Source of the DNA: Streptomyces sp. APSN-46.1
GTDB taxonomy: Bacteria > Actinomycetota > Actinomycetes > Streptomycetales > Streptomycetaceae
Reading direction: 5' to 3'
Length of the DNA stretch: 64,000 nucleotides
Assembly (NCBI RefSeq): GCF_022815725.1
Contig: NZ_JALGRF010000001.1
Location: 806,001 to 870,000 of the forward strand
Shown here: piece by piece, positions 58,687-64,000 of the stretch
How positions within the stretch are numbered: the first letter of the stretch is position 1
Layout of the letters: every line of letters starts with the position of its first letter
Notes under the pieces: generated by a model
Databases searched by the model: none
What the model was told of the DNA's origin: nothing
Seen by the model: the letters and a program-made list of their open reading frames with translations, nothing else
Position numbers and translations under genes: made by a program

Positions 58687-60921
58687 ATGCCAGTCAAGCG
58701 GACGGAGTACTTCAACTTCGACACGGGCACGGTCCGGACCGGCGCCACCGTCCATGGCGAGAGCATGATGGACACGGAGGACTACTTCCGGCGGCTCGAC
58801 GAGGCCCGCGGATCCACCCTGCACACCTGGGGCGTGTCCGGCGGCCTGGGGGTGAGCGCCACCCCCGGGCAGGCGGGCCTGACCGTCCAGGTCGGCACCG
58901 CGCTGGACGTCGCGGGCCGGCTGAGCGTGCTGGAGGCCGGCGGGTTCGCCGTCGTGGATCCGAGCGTGGACCCGGATCAGCTGCTGAACATCCCCATCGT
59001 GGTGGTCGGCGCCGAAGGGTTGAACCTGAGTACGACGGGAGTCGCCGCCGGCACCCATCTGCTGACCCTGACCTGGCGTGAGGTCCTCGGGGAGACCCGG
59101 CTGATCCGGCTGCACGCCCCGTGGCTGCGGCTGGTACCGAGCACCGGTTTCGACGACGTGGGCCGCCAGGTGGTACTGGCCGAGGTGTCCGTCGGAGCCG
59201 ACGGCTCCGTCTCGGCTCTCGCGCCCGGGCCGCGCCGAGCGGTGGGCGTACCCGTCGAACGGGTGGAGCTGCGTTCCGCGCGGGTCGCGACGGGCTCGGC
59301 GACGAGCGTCGGCCAGGGAACGGCGGCGGAGCTGCGGGCCAGGCGCGACGGCGGCGGCCTGGACCTCCTGGTGTTCTCCCCCGACGGCACCGGGCGCACC
59401 GCCCTCTCGGCGCACGGGGCCACCGGCCGTGTGAGCATCGGGACGTCGGGGGCGTCGGACACGCACGGGTTGAGGATCTCGTCCCCCACGGCGGGTTCGG
59501 GCATCGAGCTGGTGAACGACGACACCGGTCCGGCGTACGGGATGTTCCCGGGGGACGACGGTTCGTGGCATCTCAGGAACGAGGACGACGAGACCGACCT
59601 GGTCGTGGTGGACCGCGAGGGCGCCATGGGCATCACGGGCCGGGTGGACGTCTCGGACAGCCTGGGCGTCGAAGGCGACGTGATCGTCTCGGGCTCCGTC
59701 GGAATCGCGATCGACGACAGCGTGAACGCCAGCCTGCAAGTCGACGGCAGCGGAGTCCACTCGGGCGGGCAGGCAGGCGGATTCTCCTTCGCCGACCGGG
59801 CTTTCGGAGGCTTCGTCGAACAACCCCAGAGCGGGGAACGCTGGCTGTGGTACGCGTTCGACGGCAAGGCGCGGCTGTGGTCGGGAGAGGACCTGGTCTC
59901 GATCGGGCACGGCCCGGGAAACGCGCTGGACGTCCGTCGGCGGATGAGGGTGCGCGAAGGCCCCGAGGACACTTCGGCCGGCATCTGGTTCCACCAGAGG
60001 ATCCCCGACGCGGACCACGCGTTCGTCGGCATGGAGAACGACACCAGCGTCGGCTTCTGGGGCAACACCGGCGGCCAGTGGGGCCTGGTGATGGACACCT
60101 CCTCCGGCTTCGTGTCCTGCCGGAACGGTCTGAGCCTCGCCGGGGACGCGCACCTCCAGAACAATCTGCGGGTCCAGGGAGCCGCGATCATCGCGGGAGA
60201 CGTTTTCACTGGTGACCATTTCGGCCGGCAGGACGGCCCCGCCCAAGCCGTGCTGTTCGGCTCGCGTGTGGGAGACACCGGCGAGGGCATCCTGTTCCTC
60301 CGCAGTGGCGGTAACGTGGTCGCGTTCGACGGCACCGACTTCGTCGGGATCGGCACGAGAACACCCCAGTTCAAACTGGACGTGAACGGCGAGATACGTG
60401 CCAGGGGCGCGATCCACCAACCCGCCAGCGGGTTCATGATCGACCACCCCCTCGACCCGGGCAACAAGTACCTCAGGCACTCCTTCGTCGAGTCCCCCGA
60501 GATGGCGACCTTCTACGACGGCGTGATCGAGACGGACGAGCGGGGTGAGGCGACCGTCGTGCTGCCCGACTATTTCGAGGCGCTGAACCGCGACTTCCAC
60601 TACCAGCTCACGCCGGTCGGCACGGTGGCCCAGGCGGCCGTGATCAGCGAGATCCGGGACAACACCTTCACCCTGCGCACCGACAAGCCGGGGGTCAAGG
60701 TCTCCTGGCAGGTGACCGGAGTCCGCCAGGACGCATGGGCCGAGGCCCACCGCCTCGTGAGCGAGGAAGAAAAGGTGGGCGACGAACGCGAACGCTACCT
60801 CCACCCCGAGGAACACGGGCAGCCGAAGAGTCTCGGTCTCGTGCAAGACACGGAAGGTACCGACGATGGACAACTGCCAGAAGTCCGACCCGCTCGACCG
60901 GATGCGGGAGCGTCTCGATGA
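58687..60921 (+). CDS. Tail fibre protein (Afp13-like)
   Basis: 744 residues from ATG 58687, which has GGTGAG upstream; GTG 58678 is an alternative. The N-terminal part (MPVKRTEYFNFDTGTVRTGATVHGESMMDTEDYFRRLDEARGSTLHTWGVSGGL) is the baseplate-anchoring region of eCIS fibres. The long middle is rich in Asp/Gly/Val repeats. The C-terminal part has a repeat-and-knob pattern (LDVNGEIRARG, then IDHPLDPGNKYLRHSFVESPEMATFYDG) seen in long bacterial fibres. Fibres select the target surface. The 3' end overlaps the coiled-coil gene by 56 bases. Confidence 0.9.
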   Translation: MPVKRTEYFNFDTGTVRTGATVHGESMMDTEDYFRRLDEARGSTLHTWGVSGGLGVSATPGQAGLTVQVGTALDVAGRLSVLEAGGFAVVDPSVDPDQLLNIPIVVVGAEGLNLSTTGVAAGTHLLTLTWREVLGETRLIRLHAPWLRLVPSTGFDDVGRQVVLAEVSVGADGSVSALAPGPRRAVGVPVERVELRSARVATGSATSVGQGTAAELRARRDGGGLDLLVFSPDGTGRTALSAHGATGRVSIGTSGASDTHGLRISSPTAGSGIELVNDDTGPAYGMFPGDDGSWHLRNEDDETDLVVVDREGAMGITGRVDVSDSLGVEGDVIVSGSVGIAIDDSVNASLQVDGSGVHSGGQAGGFSFADRAFGGFVEQPQSGERWLWYAFDGKARLWSGEDLVSIGHGPGNALDVRRRMRVREGPEDTSAGIWFHQRIPDADHAFVGMENDTSVGFWGNTGGQWGLVMDTSSGFVSCRNGLSLAGDAHLQNNLRVQGAAIIAGDVFTGDHFGRQDGPAQAVLFGSRVGDTGEGILFLRSGGNVVAFDGTDFVGIGTRTPQFKLDVNGEIRARGAIHQPASGFMIDHPLDPGNKYLRHSFVESPEMATFYDGVIETDERGEATVVLPDYFEALNRDFHYQLTPVGTVAQAAVISEIRDNTFTLRTDKPGVKVSWQVTGVRQDAWAEAHRLVSEEEKVGDERERYLHPEEHGQPKSLGLVQDTEGTDDGQLPEVRPARPDAGASR

Positions 60922-61156
60922 GCTCCGGCGGGACTACCAGAAGGGCCAAGGCCAGTTGCAGCAGCTGATGCGGCAGGAAGCCGAGACCCGTGACGGGCTG
61001 CTGCGCGTCAGCGGGGCGATCCGGATCCTGGAGGAAATGCTGCCCGACCCGCCGGACACGGACGGGGCGGCTGCCCAGCCCGAGGGCGCCGACGGCACAG
61101 CCGGCCGTGCCGCGACGAACGCGCGTCCCGGACCCCGGGTGATGAGCGTTCCGTAG
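60866..61156 (+). CDS. Small coiled-coil protein at the end of the injection-system operon
   Basis: 96 residues from ATG 60866, with GGAAGG upstream; it starts within the end of the fibre gene. Residues 8-55 (DRMRERLDELRRDYQKGQGQLQQLMRQEAETRDGLLRVSGAIRILEEML) form a long amphipathic helix with heptad repeats, and the rest is Pro/Gly/Ala-rich and disordered. I recognise no family. Given its position it may assist fibre folding or trimerisation, or join the fibre to the baseplate. Confidence 0.75.
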   Translation: MDNCQKSDPLDRMRERLDELRRDYQKGQGQLQQLMRQEAETRDGLLRVSGAIRILEEMLPDPPDTDGAAAQPEGADGTAGRAATNARPGPRVMSVP

Positions 61157-61157
61157 C

Positions 61158-61177
61158 GGCGGGCCGGCCGGCCCGCC
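61158..61177. terminator. Perfect 20-bp palindrome ending the injection-system operon
   Basis: GGCGGGCCGGCCGGCCCGCC is self-complementary, starts one base after the last stop of the operon and lies between convergent transcription units. Confidence 0.65.
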
Positions 61178-61180
61178 GGT

Positions 61181-61215
61181 GTCAGGCGTGTCAGGCGTGT
61201 CAGGCGTGTCAGGCG
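61181..61215. repeat. Four tandem nine-base repeats at the end of the AidB-like gene
   Basis: GTCAGGCGT recurs at 61181, 61190, 61199 and, without its last base, 61208. On the minus strand each copy gives an in-frame TGA, because the period is nine, and the first is the stop codon of the acyl-CoA dehydrogenase gene. Confidence 0.8.
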
Positions 61216-62843
61216 GTGACCGTCCGGGCCCGGGCGAGGATGGCTTCGGTGTCCACGCCCGTCGGCAGGGTGCCGAACGCGCCGCCGTGTTCGCCGCCGA
61301 GGCGGGAGGCGCAGAAGGCGTCGGCGATCGCGGCGGGGGCGTGGCGTACCAGGAGCGACGCCTGGAGGACGAGGGCCATGGTCTCGGTGATCTGGCGGGC
61401 CCGGTATTCGGCCTCGGCGGGGTCGGCCAGTTGCTTGTGCAGCCCGGACACCGCCGCGTCCAGGTGCCGGTCGGCGCCCGCCGCCCGGCCCACCTCCGCG
61501 AAAAGAGCCTCGACGGTCTCCGGCTGCCTGCCCATCGCCCGGAGCGCGTCCAGCGCGGCGACGTTGCCGGATCCCTCCCAGATCGACGACAGCGGGGCCT
61601 CCCGGTACAGGCGGGGCATGCCGGAGTCCTCGATGTAGCCGTTGCCGCCCAGGCATTCGAGGGCCTCCGCGGCGTGCGCGGGGGCGCGCTTGCAGACCCA
61701 GTACTTGGTCACGGCCAGCCCCAGCCGGCGCAGCTGCGCCTCGTCCTGGTGGCCTTGGGCGACCCGGTCGGTGGCGCCCGCGAGGCGGAGGGCGACGGCC
61801 GTGGCGGCCTCGGATTCGAGGGCCAGGTCGGCGAGGACGTTGCGCATCAGGGGCTGGTCGATCAGGGCCCTGCCGAACGCGCGGCGGTGGGTGGCGTGGT
61901 GGACGGCGCGGATGGCACCGAGGCGCATGCCGGACGCCCCGCCGAGCACGCAGTCGAGACGGGTCATGTTGACCATCTCGATGATGGTCGCGACCCCGCG
62001 CCCTTCCTCCCCGACCAGCCAGCCGAACGCCTCGTCGTACTCGATCTCGGCGGAGGCGTTGGAGCGGTTGCCCAGCTTGTCCTTGAGGCGCTGGAGGAAC
62101 AGCCGGTTTCGGCTGCCGTCCGGCAGCACGCGCGGCAGCAGGAAGCAGGACAGCCCGCCCGGTGCCTGCGCCAGGGTCAGGAACACGTCCGACATGGGAG
62201 CGGAGGTGAACCACTTGTGCCCGGTCAGGCGGTAGGTGCCGTCGGGGGCCGGGACCGCGGTCGTCGTGTTGGCGCGTACGTCGGAGCCGCCCTGCTTCTC
62301 GGTCATCGACATGCCGGCGATCAGCCCGCGCTTGGTCTCCGGCTGCCGGAGCCCGAAGTCGTACGTGCGCGAGGCGAGCAGGGGTTCCAGCCGGTCCGCG
62401 AGCTCCGGCGTGGCGCGCAGCGCGGGCACCGCCGCGTACGTCATGGATATCGGGCAGGAGTGGCCCGCCTCGACCTGTCCCCAGACGAGGAATTTCGCCG
62501 CCCTCGCGACGTGCGCGCCCGGCTGGGCCTCCGCCCAGGGCGCGGCGTGCAGCCCGTGGGAGACGGCGGTCCGCATCAGCTCGTGCCAGTAGGGGTGGAA
62601 CTCCACCTCGTCGACGCGGTGTCCGTAGCGGTCGTGGGTGCGCAGCACCGGCGTGTTCTCGTTGACCAGGCGTCCCCACTCCGCGGCCTGCTCGGACCCC
62701 GCGAGGACGCCGAGCCGGTGGATCTCGGGTACGGCCCATTCGGCGCCCTCGCGGGCCACCGCCTCCAGCAGGGCCGGATCGGCGGCCGCGTCATAACCGT
62801 GGTGCGGCGGAACCTGGTTGGTGACCTCATGAGTCTGCGGCAT
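61209..62843 (-). CDS. AidB-like acyl-CoA dehydrogenase
   Basis: 544 residues from ATG 62843, for which GGAGG lies five bases upstream; a start at 62861 would be longer. N-terminal extension and acyl-CoA dehydrogenase fold: GMSMTEKQGGSDVRANTT, GHKWFTSAPMSDVFLTLAQA, MTRLDCVLGGASGMRLGAIRAV, ALECLGGNGYIEDSGMPRLYREAPLSSIWEGSGNV. The WEGSGN and length are typical of AidB, a flavoprotein linked to the alkylation response in E. coli. True function in Streptomyces is not settled. The start overlaps the TetR stop region. Confidence 0.92.
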   Translation of the reverse strand: MPQTHEVTNQVPPHHGYDAAADPALLEAVAREGAEWAVPEIHRLGVLAGSEQAAEWGRLVNENTPVLRTHDRYGHRVDEVEFHPYWHELMRTAVSHGLHAAPWAEAQPGAHVARAAKFLVWGQVEAGHSCPISMTYAAVPALRATPELADRLEPLLASRTYDFGLRQPETKRGLIAGMSMTEKQGGSDVRANTTTAVPAPDGTYRLTGHKWFTSAPMSDVFLTLAQAPGGLSCFLLPRVLPDGSRNRLFLQRLKDKLGNRSNASAEIEYDEAFGWLVGEEGRGVATIIEMVNMTRLDCVLGGASGMRLGAIRAVHHATHRRAFGRALIDQPLMRNVLADLALESEAATAVALRLAGATDRVAQGHQDEAQLRRLGLAVTKYWVCKRAPAHAAEALECLGGNGYIEDSGMPRLYREAPLSSIWEGSGNVAALDALRAMGRQPETVEALFAEVGRAAGADRHLDAAVSGLHKQLADPAEAEYRARQITETMALVLQASLLVRHAPAAIADAFCASRLGGEHGGAFGTLPTGVDTEAILARARTVTA

Positions 62844-63441
62844 CGTGTCCTCCAAGGGCACGCAGGGTGAAGGTGATCAGTCCGGGGATGACGTCGCGGG
62901 GGTCCGCGTCACCGTCGGCGAGCGGCCCGACGAGCGCTTCGGCGATCGCGCCGACGAGCGCGGCGGCCGTCAACTCGGCGGACTGCGGGGGAAGTTCCCC
63001 GGCGGCCACGCCCGCGGCGATCTGCTCGGCGTACACATCGCGGAACGCCCGCCGGAAGACGAGCCGTTCGGTGTCGACGGCCGAATCGGCGGGCTCCGCG
63101 AGCAGGGCGAAGGCCCGGCGGGGCGCCTGGAGGGCCCTGGAGGCGAAGGTCTCCACGGCGGCGGCCACGCGCCCGGCGGCGGTTCCGGGGCGGTCCGTCG
63201 AGGCGGCCACCGCTTCCAGCTCCCGTGCCACCAGGGTCCGGAACAGGTCGGCGGCCAGCTCGGACTTGCTGGCGAACGACTGGTACACGCTGCCGGTGGA
63301 GATCCCGGCCTCGGCCGCGATCGCGGCGACGGAGCACCCGCCGTACCCCTCGCGGGAGAGCAGTCGGACGGCGGCCTCCAGCACCCGCTCACGCCGGGCG
63401 TCGAGGCGGGCCTGCACGGCTGGGGGTCGTCGGTAGGGCAT
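62827..63441 (-). CDS. TetR-family repressor upstream of the AidB-like gene
   Basis: 204 residues from ATG 63441. Helix-turn-helix at about 10-60 (RRERVLEAAVRLLSREGYGGCSVAAIAAEAGISTGSVYQSFASKSELAADLFR). The C-terminal part has a TetR_C-like acyl-binding pattern. A near-ideal palindromic operator begins 10 bases upstream of the start. It overlaps the acyl-CoA dehydrogenase start by 17 bases, so the two are coupled. The repressor is probably released by an acyl-CoA or fatty acid. Confidence 0.93.
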   Translation of the reverse strand: MPYRRPPAVQARLDARRERVLEAAVRLLSREGYGGCSVAAIAAEAGISTGSVYQSFASKSELAADLFRTLVARELEAVAASTDRPGTAAGRVAAAVETFASRALQAPRRAFALLAEPADSAVDTERLVFRRAFRDVYAEQIAAGVAAGELPPQSAELTAAALVGAIAEALVGPLADGDADPRDVIPGLITFTLRALGGHDAADS

Positions 63442-63451
63442 ACGAAGAATT

Positions 63452-63472
63452 GAAGCACTGATTCAGTGCTTC
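63452..63472. promoter_or_regulatory. 21-bp palindromic operator of the TetR-AidB operon
   Basis: GAAGCACTGA (63452-63461), one T, and TCAGTGCTTC (63463-63472) form a perfect ten-base inverted repeat directly in front of the TetR start. Confidence 0.75.
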
Positions 63473-63514
63473 ACGCCAGACCCGGAACGGACCCGGGTGG
63501 GGAATCCCGGGTGG

Positions 63515-64000
63515 TCACGCGTGGCCGGACGCCCTTCCGGCCCGGCCGAGCACCGTGTCCAGTACGCCGAACAGCCGGTCGATGTCCTCGTCGGTGGTGT
63601 GGAGGTGAGGGCTGATACGGATCGCCGTGCCACGGGCTCCCACGAACACGCCGGACTCTTCCAGCGCCGGCACCACGCGCCCCCGGACCCCTTCGGGGAC
63701 GGTGATGCCGAGCATGTGCGGACCCCGGGGGTGCGGGAAGGGCAGATCCCGCCCGGCGGCCTCCGCCGCGATGCGGTCCGTGATGTTCGCCAGCGCGTCC
63801 GCGACCCCGGGGACCGTCCACGCGGTCAGCTGCCTCAAGGCGGCGACGGCCATGGGGGTGAGTTCGAAGGCCGTGCGTCCGCCCACGTCGAAGCGCCGCG
63901 CCCCTGGCTGGTAGGTGTCGCGGTAGTCGACGAGCCGGGCGAAATCCTGGGCGTCCTCGCGCAGGATCCAGTTCTCCTCCAACGGCCGGCCCCCGTGATG
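63515..64000 (-). CDS. Class V aminotransferase-fold PLP enzyme, C-terminal part (partial)
   Basis: The frame runs off the right window edge, so only about 160 C-terminal residues are seen. They begin HHGGRPLEENWILREDAQDFARL and continue DTYQPGARRFDVGGRTAFELTPMAVAALRQL, which fits the second half of class V aminotransferase-fold proteins such as kynureninase, isopenicillin-N epimerase or cysteine desulfurase relatives. The catalytic lysine is upstream, outside the window. The C-terminal part shows the small domain with PHPRGPHMLGITVP and ISPHLHTTDEDIDRLF. Confidence 0.85.
   Translation of the reverse strand, partial: HHGGRPLEENWILREDAQDFARLVDYRDTYQPGARRFDVGGRTAFELTPMAVAALRQLTAWTVPGVADALANITDRIAAEAAGRDLPFPHPRGPHMLGITVPEGVRGRVVPALEESGVFVGARGTAIRISPHLHTTDEDIDRLFGVLDTVLGRAGRASGHA

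Noticed and set aside
54820..60873. A 2017-codon open frame on the minus strand across the injection-system genes
   Set aside because: It is antisense to clearly recognised baseplate and fibre genes, has the Gly/Arg/Val/Asp-rich shadow composition of high-GC DNA and matches no domain.
45482..61156. Interpretation of the cluster as a prophage or type VI secretion system
   Set aside because: No integrase, capsid, terminase, portal or lysis genes, and no membrane complex TssJLM; the AAA ATPase, DUF4255 cap and DUF4157 are eCIS hallmarks.

Overview
The window is high-GC (about 70 percent or more), densely coded actinobacterial chromosome. Codon third positions are strongly G/C, GTG and TTG starts are common, and there is a chaplin, a Streptomyces-type secreted phospholipase D, LCP, L,D-transpeptidase and MMPL cell-envelope genes, and very rare TTA codons. 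Together these point to Streptomyces or a close relative. I see no rRNA, tRNA, insertion sequence, CRISPR array or prophage integrase. The first gene (MpaB/DUF2236 oxygenase) and the last (class V aminotransferase fold) are cut by the window ends.

Layout. 1-10.7 kb holds envelope and secreted functions: a membrane Ser/Thr kinase with an external ricin-type lectin domain and a TTA second codon, a small secreted protein, a methyltransferase, a penicillin-binding-like hydrolase, a FUSC membrane protein, a tightly coupled astacin protease / ATP-grasp / YscW-domain operon, a short chaplin and an alpha/beta hydrolase. 10.8-20.7 kb is mixed metabolism and regulation: DUF418 protein, HxlR regulator with ketopantoate-reductase-like enzyme, EamA exporter facing a LysR regulator, GH15-like hydrolase, RraA-like protein, class II glutamine amidotransferase, and an anti-sigma-type ATPase with a STAS antagonist. 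20.7-30.3 kb has a GCS2 ligase, an operon of MMPL transporter, histidine kinase and response regulator, then an L,D-transpeptidase, a dimethylformamidase-like protein and an LCP ligase. 30.3-43.5 kb is ordinary accessory chromosome: GNAT, VOC, M64 peptidase, XRE-TPR regulator, DUF2278, aldo/keto reductase with divergent TetR, an unusual SDR with divergent LysR, lipoprotein subtilisin, TauD-type dioxygenase and phospholipase D.

The centrepiece is 45.4-61.2 kb: a single plus-strand operon for an extracellular contractile injection system (eCIS, a phage-tail-like particle). It encodes the AAA+ ATPase, DUF4255 cap, sheath, one tube protein, T4-type baseplate/assembly protein, a 49-residue DUF6760-like protein, a DUF4157 putative metallopeptidase, LysM baseplate protein, VgrG-like spike, PAAR-like tip, gp25, baseplate J and I proteins, a long tail fibre and a terminal coiled-coil protein. 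The set is compact: I find one sheath, one tube and no recognisable tape-measure gene, and the tail I protein carries a beta-propeller inserted between its conserved ends. A divergent pair for a protealysin-like M4 metalloprotease and its emfourin inhibitor lies directly upstream.

Downstream, an AidB-like acyl-CoA dehydrogenase and its TetR regulator, with a near-perfect operator palindrome, run on the minus strand. Several genes show the -10 hexamer about six bases from the start codon expected of leaderless transcripts, and many intergenic regions hold clear operator-like dyads or terminator hairpins.
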